Below, piece after piece: positions 10,485 to 23,909 of a stretch of DNA of 64,000 nt. Numbering within the stretch: position 1 is the first letter of the stretch; every line of letters starts with the position of its first letter. Location: contig OZ024929.1 of the NCBI GenBank assembly GCA_964017235.1, positions 61,227,603-61,291,602 on the forward strand, written 5' to 3'. A program made the position numbers and the translations under genes. Source of the DNA: Sabellastarte sp. h YS-2021 (lineage: Eukaryota; Annelida; Polychaeta; Sabellida; Sabellidae). The notes beneath the pieces were generated by a model, which was not told the origin of the DNA, did no database searches, and saw nothing but the letters and a program-made list of their open reading frames with translations.

Positions 10485-12006
10485 GCCATATATGTAGCTG
10501 GTAAATCCTCAAAATGAGCGATTTTATGTTTTCACAGGGTGGAGGAACACCCTAATTTGTGATTTAACAGGGTGGAGAAACATATGCATGATGTGGTATA
10601 TCAAGAAAATATGTTGTGACCAATCATTTTAGGTCATATATGTAGGTAAAAAATTCTAAAAATGAGCGATTTTATGTTTTCACAGGGTGGAGGAACACCC
10701 TAATTTGTGATTTTACAGGTGGCGGAACATGTGGATGATGTGGTATATCAAGAAAATATGCTGTGTGCAATAATTTTAGGGCATATATATAACTGGAAAA
10801 TTGTAAAATTGAGCGATTTTATATTTTACAGAGTGGAGGAACACCCCAATTTGTGATTTTACAGGGTGGAGGAACAAGTGCATGATGTGGTATATCAAGA
10901 AAATAGGTTGTGCCCAATCATTTAGGGCATATATATAGTTGAGAATTGTAAAATTGAGCAATTTTATGGTTTTACATGGTGGAGGAACCCCCAAATTTTT
11001 TATTTTACAGGGTGGAGAAACATATGCATGATGTGGTATATCAAGAAAATATGTTGTGACCAATCATTTTAGGCCATATATGTAGCTGGTAAATCCTCAA
11101 AATGAGCGATTTTATGTTTTCACAGGGTGGAGGAACACCCTAATTTGTGATTTAACAGGGTGGAGGAACATGTGCATGATGTGGTATGTCAAGAAAATAT
11201 GTTGTGACCAATCATTTTAGGTCATATATGTAGGTGGAAAATCCTCAAATTAAGCGATTTTATGTTTTTACAGGGTGCAGGAACACCCTAATATGTGATT
11301 TTATAGGGTGGAGGAACATGTGCATCATGTGGTATATCAAGAAAATAGGTTGTGTCCAATCATTTTAGGTCATATATGTAGGTGGAAAATCCCCAAAATG
11401 ACCGATTTAATGTTTCTAAAGGGTGGAGGATCACCACAATTTGTGATTTTAAAGGGTGGAGGAACATTTACATGATGTGGTATATCCAGAAAATATGTTG
11501 TGTCCAATCATTTTAGGGCATATATGTAGGTGGAAATTCCTGAAAATGGGCGATTTTATGTTTTCACATGGTGGAGGAATACCCCAATTTGTGAATTTAC
11601 AGGGTGGAGAAACATGTGAATGATGTGGTGTATCAGGAAAATAGGTTGTGTCCAAACATTTTAGGGCATATATATATCTGGAAAATTGTAAAATTGAGCG
11701 ATTTTATGTTTTTACAGGGTGGAGGAACAACTCAGAGTAACACCCAATTTGTGATTTTACAGGGTGGAGGAACATGTGCACGATGTGGTATATCAAGAAA
11801 ATGTGTTGTGACCAATCATTTTAGGTCATATATGTAGGTGGAAAATCCTTAAATTAAGCGATTTTATGTTTTTGCATGGTGGAGGAACACCCTAATATGT
11901 GATTTTACATTGTGGAAGAACATATGCATGATGTGGTATATCAAGAAAATAGGATGTGTCCAATCATTTTAGGGCATATATGTAGCTGGAAATTGTAAAA
12001 TGGAGC
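10485..12006 (+). repeat. HOR region with 1339-bp unit (copy 1 from ~10668)
   Basis: After one more m9/m6-m7 stretch, a 1339-bp (9-monomer) unit spans about 10668-12006. It contains m12 at 11543 and m1 with its 12-bp insert at ~11730. Confidence 0.82.
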
Positions 12007-13345
12007 GATTTTATGTTTTCACAGGGTGGAGGAACACCCTAAATTGTGATTTTACAGGTGGCGGAACATGTGGATGATGTGGTATATCAAGAAAATATGC
12101 TGTGTGCAATAATTTTAGGGCATATATATAACTGGAAAATTGTAAAATTGAGCGATTTTATGTTTTACAGAGTGGAGGAACACCCCAATTTGTGATTTTA
12201 CAGGGTGGAGGAACAAGTGCATGATGTGGTATATCAAGAAAATAGGTTGTGTCCAATCATTTAGGGCATATATATAGTTGAGAATTGTAAAATTGAGCAA
12301 TTTTATGGTTTTACATGGTGGAGGAACCCCCAAATTTTTTATTTTAGAGGGTGGAGAAACATATGCATGATGTGGTATATCAAGAAAATATGTTGTGACC
12401 AATCATTTTAGGCCATATATGTAGCTGGTAAATCCTCAAAATGAGCGATTTTATGTTTTCACAGGGTGGAGGAACACCCTAATTTGTGATTTAACAGGGT
12501 GGAGGAACATGTGCATGATGTGGTATGTCAAGAAAATATGTTGTGACCAATCATTTTAGGTCATATATGTAGGTGGAAAATCCTCAAATTAAGCGATTTT
12601 ATGTTTTTACAGGGTGCAGGAACACCCTAATATGTGATTTTATAGGGTGGAGGAACATGTGCATGATGTGGTATATCAAGAAAATAGGTTGTGTCCAATC
12701 ATTTTAGGTCATATATGTAGGTGGAATATCCCCAAAATGACCGATTTAATGTTTCTAAAGGGTGGAGGATCACCACAATTTGTGATTTTAAAGGGTGGAG
12801 GAACATGTGCATGATGAGGTATATCCAGAAAATATGTTGTGTCCAATCATTTTAGGGCATATATGTAGGTGGAAATTCCTGAAAATGGGGGATTTTATGT
12901 TTTCACAGGGTGGAGGAATACCCCAATTTGTGAATTTACAGGGTGGAGAAACATGTGAATGATGTGGTGTATCAGGAAAATAGGTTGTGTCCAATCATTT
13001 TAGGCCATATATATATCTGGAAAATTGTAAAATTGAGCGATTTTATGTTTTTACAGGGTGGAGGAACAACTCAGAGTAACACCCAATTTGTGATTTTACA
13101 GGGTGGAGGAACATGTGCACGATGTGGTATATCAAGAAAATATGTTGTGACCAATCATTTTAGGTCATATATGTAGGTGGAAAATCCTTAAATTAAGCGA
13201 TTTTATGTTTTTGCATGGTGGAGGAACACCCTAATATGTGATTTTACATTGTGGAAGAACATATGCATGATGTGGTATATCAAGAAAATAGGATGTGTCC
13301 AATCATTTTAGGGCATATATGTAGCTGGAAATTGTAAAATGGAGC
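12007..13345 (+). repeat. HOR unit, 1339 bp (copy 2)
   Basis: This copy matches the preceding unit at an offset of 1339 bp. Its left junction joins the left half of an m3 monomer (AAATGGAGCG) to the right half of m7 (CACAGGGTGGAGGAACACCC), so the crossover fell in the shared GCGATTTTATGTTTT stretch near 12005. Confidence 0.83.
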
Positions 13346-15345
13346 GATTTTATGTTTTTACAGGTTGGAGGAACACCTCAATTTGTGATTTTACAGGGTG
13401 GAGGAACATGTGCATGAAGTGGTATATCAAGAAAATAGGATGCGTCCAATCATTTTAGGGCATATATATAGTTGAAAATTGTAAAATTGAGCGATTATAA
13501 TGGTTTTACAAGGTGGAGGAACACACCAATTTGTTATTTTACAGGGTGGAGGAACATGTGCATGAAGTGGTATATCAAGAAAATAGGTTGTGTCCAATCA
13601 TTTTAGGGCTTATATATAGTTGAAAATTGTAAAATTGAGCAATTTTATGGTTTTACATGGTGGAGGAACACCCAAATTTTTGATTTTACAGGGTGGAGAA
13701 ACATGTGCATGATGTGGTATATCAATAAAATATATTGTGACCAATCATTTTAGGTCATATATGTAGGTAAAAAATTCTAAAAATTAGCGATTTTATGTTT
13801 TCACAGGGTGGAGAAACACCCTAATTTGTGATTTTACAGGGTGGCGGAACATGTGGATGATGTGGTATATCAAGAAAATATGTTGTGTCCAATCATTTTA
13901 GGGCATATATATAGCTGGAAAATTGTAAAATTGAGTGATTTTATGTTTTTACAGGGTAGAGGAACACCCCAATTTGTGATTTTACAGGGTGGAGGAACAA
14001 GTGCATGATGTGGTATATCAAGAAAATATGTTGTGACCAATCATTTTAGGCCATATATGTAGCTGGTAAATCCTCAAAATGAGCGATTTTATGTTTTCAC
14101 AAGGTGGAAGAACACCCTAATTTGTGATTTAAGAGGGTGGAGAAACATATGCATGATGTGGTATATCAAGAAAATATGTTGTGACCAATCATTTTAGGTC
14201 ATATATGTAGGTAAAAAATTCTAAAAATGAGCAATTTTATGTTTTTACAGGGTGGAGGAACACCCTAATTTGTGATTTTACAGGGTGGCGGAACATATGG
14301 ATGATGTGGTATATCAAGAAAATATGTTGTGTCCAATAATTTTAGGGCATATATATAGCTGGAAAATTGTAAAATTGAGCGATTTTATGTTTTACAGGGC
14401 AGAGGAACACCCCAATTTGTGATTTTACAGGGTGGAGTAACAAGTGCATGATGTCGTATATCAAGAAAATATGTTGTGACCAATCATTTTAGGTCATATA
14501 TGTAGGTGGAAAATCCTTAAATTAAGCGATTTTACGTTTTTCCATGGTGGAGGAACACCCTAATATGTGATTTTACATTGTGGAAGAACATATGCATGAT
14601 GTGGTATATCAAGAAAATAGGATGTGTCCAATCATTTTAGGGCATATATGTAGCTGGAAATTGTAAAATGGAGCGATTTTATGTTTTTACAGGGTGGAGG
14701 AACACCTCAATTTGTGATTTTACAGGGTGGAGGAACATGTGCATAAAGTGGTATATCAAGAAAATAGGATGCGTCCAATCATTTTAGGGCATATATATAG
14801 TTGAAAATTGTAAAATTGAGCGATTATAATGGTTTTACAAGGTGGAGGAACACACCAATTTGTGATTTTACAGGGTGGAGGAACATGTGCATGAAGTGGT
14901 ATATCAAGAAAATAGGTTGTGTCCAATCATTTTTGGGCTTATATATAGTTGAAAATTGTAAAATTGAGCAATTTTATGGTTTTACATGGTGGAGGAACAC
15001 CCAAATTTTTGATTTTACAGGGTGGAGAAACATATGCATGATGTGGTATATCAAGAAAATGTGTTGTGACCAATCATTTTAGGTCATATATGTAGGTAAA
15101 AAATTCTAAAAATGAGCAACTTTATGTTTTTACAGGGTGGAGGAACACCCTAATTTGTGATTTTACAGGGTGGCGGAACATATGGATGATGTGGTATATC
15201 AAGAAAATATGTTGTGTCCAGTAATTTTAGGGCATATATATAGCTGGAAAATTGTAAAATTGAGCGATTTTATGTTTTACAGGGTGGAGGAACACCCCAA
15301 TTTGTGATTTTACAGGGTGGAGGAACAAGTGCATGATGTGGTATA
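12380..15345 (+). repeat. HOR unit, 2966 bp, ~20-mer (copy 1)
   Basis: Markers repeat at a constant offset of 2966 bp (m12 at 12882 and 15848, m1 copies likewise). This is the longest left-hand HOR unit present in more than one near-complete copy. It overlaps the end of the 1339-bp repeat, so the larger unit formed after or on top of the smaller one. Confidence 0.87.
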
Positions 15346-18311
15346 TCAAGAAAATATGTTGTGACCAATCATTTTAGGCCATATATGTAGCTGGTAAATC
15401 CTCAAAATGAGCGATTTTATGTTTTCACAGGGTGGAGGAACACCCTAATTTGTGATTTAACAGGGTGGAGGAACATGTGCATGATGTGGTATGTCAAGAA
15501 AATATGTTGTGACCAATCATTTTAGGTCATATATGTAGGTGGAAAATCCTCAAATTAAGCGATTTTATGTTTTTACAGGGTGCAGGAACACCCTAATATG
15601 TGATTTTATAGGGTGGAGGAACATGTGCATGATGTGGTATATCAAGAAAATAGGTTGTGTCCAATCATTTTAGGTCATATATGTAGGTGGAAAATCCCCA
15701 AAATGACCGATTTAATGTTTCTAAAGGGTGGAGGATCACCACAATTTGTGATTTTAAAGGGTGGAGGAACATGTGCATGATGTGGTATATCCAGAAAATA
15801 TGTTGTGTCCAATCATTTTAGGGCATATATGTAGGTGGAAATTCCTGAAAATGGGCGATTTTATGTTTTCACAGGGTGGAGGAATACCCCAATTTGTGAA
15901 TTTACAGGGTGGAGAAACATGTGAATGATGTGGTGTATCAGGAAAATAGGTTGTGTCCAATCATTTTAGGGCATATATATATCTGGAAAATTGTAAAATT
16001 GAGTGATTTTATGTTTTTACAGGGTGGAGGAACAACTCAGAGTAACACCCAATTTGTGATTTTACAGGGTGGAGGAACATGTGCACGATGTGGTATATCA
16101 AGAAAATATGTTGTGACCAATCATTTTAGGTCATATATGTAGGTGGAAAATCCTTAAATTAAGCGATTTTATGTTTTTGCATGGTGGAGGAACACCCTAA
16201 TATGTGATTTTACATTGTGGAAGAACATATGCATGATGTGGTATATCAAGAAAATAGGATGTGTCCAATCATTTTAGGGCATATATGTAGCTGGAAATTG
16301 TAAAATGGAGCGATTTTATGTTTTTACAGGTTGGAGGAACACCTCAATTTGTGATTTTACAGGGTGGAGGAACATGTGCATGAAGTGGTATATCAAGAAA
16401 ATAGGATGCGTCCAATCATTTTAGGGCATATATATAGTTGAAAATTGTAAAATTGAGCGATTATAATGGTTTTACAAGGTGGAGGAACACACCAATTTGT
16501 TATTTTACAGGGTGGAGGAACATGTGCATGAAGTGGTATATCAAGAAAATAGGTTGTGTCCAATCATTTTAGGGCTTATATATAGTTGAAAATTGTAAAA
16601 TTGAGCAATTTTATGGTTTTACATGGTGGAGGAACACCCAAATTTTTGATTTTACAGGGTGGAGAAACATGTGCATGATGTGGTATATCAATCAAATATA
16701 TTGTGACCAATCATTTTAGGTCATATATGTAGGTAAAAAATTCTAAAAATTAGCGATTTTATGTTTTCACAGGGTGGAGAAACACCCTAATTTGTGATTT
16801 TACAGGGTGGCGGAACATGTGGATGATGTGGTATATCAAGAAAATATGTTGTGTCCAATCATTTTAGGGCATATATATAGCTGGAAAATTGTAAAATTGA
16901 GTGATTTTATGTTTTTACAGGGTAGAGGAACACCCCAATTTGTGATTTTACAGGGTGGAGGAACAAGTGCATGATGTGGTATATCAAGAAAATATGTTGT
17001 GACCAATCATTTTAGGCCATATATGTAGCTGGTAAATCCTCAAAATGAGCGATTTTATGTTTTCACAAGGTGGAAGAACACCCTAATTTGTGATTTAAGA
17101 GGGTGGAGAAACATATGCATGATGTGGTATATCAAGAAAATATGTTGTGACCAATCATTTTAGGTCATATATGTAGGTAAAAAATTCTAAAAATGAGCAA
17201 TTTTATGTTTTTACAGGGTGGAGGAACACCCTAATTTGTGATTTTACAGGGTGGCGGAACATATGGATGATGTGGTATATCAAGAAAATATGTTGTGTCC
17301 AATAATTTTAGGGCATATATATAGCTGGAAAATTGTAAAATTGAGCGATTTTATGTTTTACAGGGCAGAGGAACACCCCAATTTGTGATTTTACAGGGTG
17401 GAGGAACAAGTGCATGATGTGGTATATCAAGAAAATATGTTGTGACCAATCATTTTAGGTCATATATGTAGGTGGAAAATCCTTAAATTAAGCGATTTTA
17501 TGTTTTTGCATGGTGGAGGAACACCCTAATATGTGATTTTACATTGTGGAAGAACATATGCATGATGTGGTATATCAAGAAAATAGGATGTGTCCAATCA
17601 TTTTAGGGCATATATGTAGCTGGAAATTGTAAAATGGAGCGATTTTATGTTTTTACAGGGTGGAGGAACACCTCAATTTGTGATTTTACAGGGTGGAGGA
17701 ACATGTGCATAAAGTGGTATATCAAGAAAATAGGATGCGTCCAATCATTTTAGGGCATATATATAGTTGAAAATTGTAAAATTGAGCGATTATAATGGTT
17801 TTACAAGGTGGAGGAACACACCAATTTGTGATTTTACAGGGTGGAGGAACATGTGCATGAAGTGGTATATCAAGAAAATAGGTTGTGTCCAATCATTTTT
17901 GGGCTTATATATAGTTGAAAATTGTAAAATTGAGCAATTTTATGGTTTTACATGGTGGAGGAACACCCAAATTTTTGATTTTACAGGGTGGAGAAACATA
18001 TGCATGATGTGGTATATCAAGAAAATGTGTTGTGACCAATCATTTTAGGTCATATATGTAGGTAAAAAATTCTAAAAATGAGTAACTTTATGTTTTTACA
18101 GGGTGGAGGAACACCCTAATTTGTGATTTTACAGGGTGGCGGAACATATGGATGATGTGGTATATCAAGAAAATATGTTGTGTCCAGTAATTTTAGGGCA
18201 TATATATAGCTGGAAAATTGTAAAATTGAGCGATTTTATGTTTTACAGGGTGGAGGAACACCCCAATTTGTGATTTTACAGGGTGGAGGAACAAGTGCAT
18301 GATGTGGTATA
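15346..18311 (+). repeat. HOR unit, 2966 bp (copy 2)
   Basis: This copy is nearly identical to 12380-15345, including odd variants such as TTTTTGGGCTTATATATAG near 14931 and 17897. That indicates amplification as a block. Confidence 0.88.
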
Positions 18312-20789
18312 TCAAGAAAATATGTTGTGACCAATCATTTTAGGCCATATATGTAGCTGGTAAATCCTCAAAATGAGCGATTTTATGTTTTCACAGGATG
18401 GAGGAACACCCTATTTTGTGATTTAACAGGGTGGAGGAACATGTGCATGATGTGGTATGTCAAGAAAATATGTTGTGACCAATCATTTTAGGTCATATAT
18501 GTAGGTGGAAAATCCTCAAATTAAGCGATTTTATGTTTTTACAGGGTGCAGGAACACCCTAATATGTGATTTTATAGGGTGGAGGAACATGTGCATGATG
18601 TGGTATATCAAGAAAATAGGTTGTGTCCAATCATTTTAGGTCATATATGTAGGTGGAAAATCCCCAAAATGACCGATTTAATGTTTCTAAAGGGTAGAGG
18701 ATCACCACAATTTGTGATTTTAAAGGGTGGAGGAACATGTGCATGATGTGGTATATCCAGAAAATATGTTGTGTCCAATCATTTTAGGGCATATATGTAG
18801 GTGGAAATTCCTGAAAATGGGCGATTTTATGTTTTCACAGGGTGGAGGAATACCCCAATTTGTGAATTTACAGGGTGGAGAAACATGTGAATGATGTGGT
18901 GTATCAGGAAAATAGGTTGTGTCCAATCATTTTAGGGCATATATATATCTGGAAAATTGTAAAATTGAGCGATTTTATGTTTTTACAGGGTGGAGGAACA
19001 TGTGCATGAAGTGGTATATCAAGAAAATAGGTTGTGTCCAATTATTTTAGGGCTTATATATAGTTGAAAATTGTAAAATTGAGCAATTTTATGGTTTTAC
19101 ATGGTGGAGGAACACCCAAATTTTTGATTTTACAGGGTGGAGAAACATGTGCATGATGTGGTATATCAATAAAATATATTGTGACCAATCATTTTAGGTC
19201 ATATATGTAGGTAAAAAATTCTAAAAATTAGCGATTTTATGTTTTCACAGGGTGGAGAAACACCCTAATTTGTGATTTTACAGGGTGGCGGAACATGTGG
19301 ATGATGTGGTATATCAAGAAAATATGTTGTGTCCAATCATTTTAGGGCATATATATAGCTGGAAAATTGTAAAATTGAGTGATTTTATGTTTTTACAGGG
19401 TAGAGGAACACCCCAATTTGTGATTTTACAGGGTGGAGGAACAAGTGCATGATGTGGTATATCAAGAAAATATGTTGTGACCAATCATTTTAGGCCATAT
19501 ATGTAGCTGGTAAATCCTCAAAATGAGCAATTTTATGTTTTCACAAGGTGGAAGAACACCCTAATTTGTGATTTAAGAGGGTGGAGAAACATATGCATGA
19601 TGTGGTATATCAAGAAAATATGTTGTGACCAATCATTTTAGGTCATATATGTAGGTAAAAAATTCTAAAAATGACCAATTTTATGTTTTTACAGGGTGGA
19701 AGAACACCCTAATTTGTGATTTTACAGGGTGGCGGAACATATGGATGATGTGGTATATCAAGAAAATATGTTGTGTCCAATAATTTTAGGGCATATATAT
19801 AGCTGGAAAATTGTAAAATTGAGCGATTTTATGTTTTACAGGGCAGAGGAACACCCCAATTTGTGATTTTACAGGGTGGAGGAACAAGTGCATGATGTGG
19901 TATATCAAGAAAATATGTTGTGACCAATCATTTTAGGTCGTATATGTAGGTGGAAAATCCTTAAATTAAGCGATTTTATGTTTTTGCATGGTGGAGGAAC
20001 ACCCTAATATGTGATTTTACATTGTGGAAGAACATATGCATGATGTGGTATATCAAGAAAATAGGATGTGTCCAATCATTTTAGGGCATATATGTAGCTG
20101 GAAATTGTAAAATGGAGCGATTTTATGTTTTTACAGGGTGGAGGAACACCTCAATTTGTGATTTTACAGGGTGGAGGAACATGTGCATAAAGTGGTATAT
20201 CAAGAAAATAGGATGCGTCCAATCATTTTAGGGCATATATATAGTTGAAAATTGTAAAATTGAGCGATTATAATGGTTTTACAAGGTGGAGGAACACACC
20301 AATTTGTCATTTTACAGGGTGGAGGAACATGTGCATGAAGTGGTATATCAAGAAAATAGGTTGTGTCCAATCATTTTTGGGCTTATATATAGTTGAAAAT
20401 TGTAAAATTGAGCAATTTTATGGTTTTACATGGTGGAGGAACACCCAAATTTTTGATTTTACAGGGTGGAGAAACATATGCATGATGTGGTATATCAAGA
20501 AAATGTGTTGTGACCAATCATTTTAGGTCATATATGTAGGTAAAAAATTCTAAAAATGAGCAATTTTATGTTTTTACAGGGTGGAGGAACACCCTAATTT
20601 GTGATTTTACAGGGTGGCGGAACATATGGATGATGTGGTATATCAAGAAAATATGTTGTGTCCAGTAATTTTAGGGCATATATATAGCTGGAAAATTGTA
20701 AAATTGAGCGATTTTATGTTTTACAGGGTGGAGGAACACCCCAATTTGTGATTTTACAGGGTGGAGGAACAAGTGCATGATGTGGTATA
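18312..20789 (+). repeat. HOR unit, 2478 bp (copy 3 with 488-bp deletion)
   Basis: This copy follows the 2966-bp unit but lacks 488 bp. The junction lies at about 18985-18998, where m1 sequence up to GGTGGAGGAACA continues directly with the m4-type ending ATGTGCATGAAGTGG. The missing piece corresponds to about 16025-16512 of copy 2, and the m1 12-bp insert is lost. Confidence 0.88.
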
Positions 20790-22420
20790 TCAAGAAAATA
20801 TGTTGTGACCAATCATTTTAGGCCATATATGTAGCTGGTAAATCCTCAAAATGAGCGATTTTATGTTTTCACAGGGTGGAGGAACACCCTAATTTGTGAT
20901 TTAACAGGGTGGAGGAACATGTGCATGATGTGGTATGTCAAGAAAATATGTTGTGACCAATCATTTTAGGTCATATATGTAGGTGGAAAATCCTCAAATT
21001 AAACGATTTTATGTTTTTACAGGGTGCAGGAACACCCTAATATGTGATTTTATAGGGTGGAGGAACATGTGCATGATGTGGTATATCAAGAAAATAGGTT
21101 GTTTCCAATCATTTTAGGTCATATATGTAGGTGGAAAATCCCCAAAATGACCGATTTAATGTTTCTAAAGGGTGGAGGATCACCACAATTTGTGATTTTA
21201 AAGGGTGGAGGAACATGTGCATGATGTGGTATATCCAGAAAATATGTTGTGTCCAATCATTTTAGGGCATATATGTAGGTGGAAATTCCTGAAAATGGGC
21301 GATTTTATGTTTTCACAGGGTGGAGGAATACCCCAATTTGTGAATTTACAGGGTGGAGAAACATGTGAATGATGTGGTGTATCAGGAAAATAGGTTGTGT
21401 CCAATCATTTTAGGGCATATATATATCTGGAAAATTGTAAAATTGAGCGATTTTATGTTTTTACAGGGTGGAGGAACAACTCAGAGTAACACCCAATTTG
21501 TGATTTTACAGGGTGGAGGAACATGTGCACGATGTGGTATATCAAGAAAATATGTTGTGACCAATCATTTTAGGTCATATATGTAGGTGGAAAATCCTTG
21601 AATTAAGCGATTTTATGTTTTTGCATGGTGGAGGAACACCCTAATATGTGATTTTACATTGTGGAAGAACATATGCATGATGTGGTATATCAAGAAAATA
21701 GGATGTGTCCAATCATTTTAGGGCATATATGTAGCTGGAAATTGTAAAATGGAGCGATTTTATGTTTTTACAGGTTGGAGGAACACCTCAATTTGTGATT
21801 TTACAGGGTGGAGGAACATGTGCATGAAGTGGTATATCAAGAAAATAGGATGCGTCCAATCATTTTAGGGCATATATATAGTTGAAAATTGTAAAATTGA
21901 GCGATTATAATGGTTTTACAAGGTGGAGGAACACACCAATTTGTTATTTTACAGGGTGGAGGAACATGTGCATGAAGTGGTATATCAAGAAAATAGGTTG
22001 TGTCCAATCATTTTAGGGCTTATATATAGTTGAAAATTGTAAAATTGAGCAATTTTATGGTTTTACATGGTGGAGGAACACCCAAATTTTTTATTTTACA
22101 GGGTGGAGAAACATGTGCATGATGTGGTATATCAATAAAATATATTGTGACCAATCATTTTAGGTCATATATGTAGGTAAAAAATTCTAAAAATTAGCGA
22201 TTTTATGTTTTCACAGGGTGGAGAAACACCCTAATTTGTGATTTTACAGGGTGGCGGAACATGTGGATGATGTGGTATATCAAGAAAATATGTTGTGTCC
22301 AATCATTTTAGGGCATATATATAGCTGGAAAATTGTAAAATTGAGCGATTTTATGTTTTTACAGGGCAGAGGAACACCCCAATTTGTGATTTTACAGGGC
22401 GGAGGAACAAGTGCATGATG
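20790..22420 (+). repeat. HOR unit, partial fourth copy of the 2966-bp type
   Basis: This region follows the same order as the preceding units through m9-m12, m1 (insert at ~21479), m2-m4, m6 and m8. It breaks near 22420 where an m8 ending passes directly into m11, and the next m12 comes 1342 bp after the last (21292 to 22634). Confidence 0.8.
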
Positions 22421-23909
22421 TGGTATATCAAGAAAATAGGTTGTGTCCAATCATTTTAGGTCATATATGTAGGTGGAAAATCCTCAAAATAACCGATTTA
22501 ATGTTTCTAAGGGGTGGAGGATCACCACAATTTGTGATTTTAAAGGGTGGAGGAACATGTGCATGATGTGGTATATCCAGAAAATATGTTGTGTCCAATC
22601 ATTTTAGGTCATATATGTAGGTGGAAATTCCTGAAAATGGGCGATTTTATGTTTTCACAGGGTGGAGGAATACCCCAATTTGTGAATTTACAGGTTGGAG
22701 AAACATGTGAATGATGTGGTATATCAGGAAAATAGGTTGTGTCCAATCATTTTAGGGCATATATATATCTGGAAAATTGTAAAATTGAGCGATTTTATGT
22801 TTTTACAGGGTGGAGGAACAACTCACAGTAACACCCAATTTGTGATTTTACAGGGTGGAGGAACATGTGCACGATGTGGTATATCAAGAAAATATGTTGT
22901 GACCAATCATTTTAGGTCATATATGTAGGTGGAAAATCCTTAAATTAAGCGATTTTATGTTTTTGCAGGGTGGAGGAACACCCTAATATGTGATTTTACA
23001 TTGTGGAAGAACATATGCATGATGTGGTATATCAAGAAAATAGGATGTGTCCAATCATTTTAGGGCATATATGTAAGTGGAAATTGTAAAATGGAGCGAT
23101 TTTATGTTTTTACAGGTTGGAGGAACACCTCAATTTGTGATTTTACAGGGTGGAGGAACATGTGCATGAAGTGGTATATCAATAAAATAGGATGCGTCCA
23201 ATCATTTTAGGGCATATATATAGTTGAAAATTGTAAAATTGAGCGATTATAATGGTTTTACAAGGTGGAGGAACACACCAATTTGTGATTTTACAGGGTG
23301 GAGGAACATGTGCATGAAGTGGTATATCAAGAAAATAGGTTGTGTCCAATCATTTTAGGGCCTATATATAGTTGAAAATTGTAAAATTGAGCAATTTTAT
23401 GGTTTTACATGGTGGAGGAACACCCAAATTTTTGATTTTACAGGGTGGAGAAACATATGCATGATGTGGTATATCAAGAAAATATATTGTGACCAATCAT
23501 TTTAGGTCATATATGTAGGTAAAAAATTCTAAAAATGAGCGATTTTATGTTTTCACAGGGTGGAGGAACACCCTAATTTGTGATTTTACAGGGTGGCGAA
23601 ACATGTGGATGATGTGGTATATCAAGAAAATATGTTGTGTCCAATCATTTTAGGGCATATATATAGCTGGAAAATTGTAAAATTGAGCAATTTTGTGGTT
23701 TTACATGGTGGAGGAACACCCCAATTTTTTATTTTACAGGGTGGAGAAACATATGCATGATGTGGTATATCAATAAAATATATTGTGACCAATCATTTTA
23801 GGTCATATATGTAGGTAAAAAATTCTAAAAATTAGCGATTTTATGTCTTCACAGGGTGGAGGATCACCCTACTTTGTGATTTTACAGGGTGGCAGAAAAT
23901 GTGGATGAT
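22421..23909 (+). repeat. Satellite, transition block
   Basis: One pass of m11, m12 (22634), m1 (insert at ~22821), m2, m3, m4, m6, m7 and m6/m7 again leads into the next HOR. Local oddities include an m6-like copy with TTTTGTGG near 23694. I see nothing but satellite here. Confidence 0.8.
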
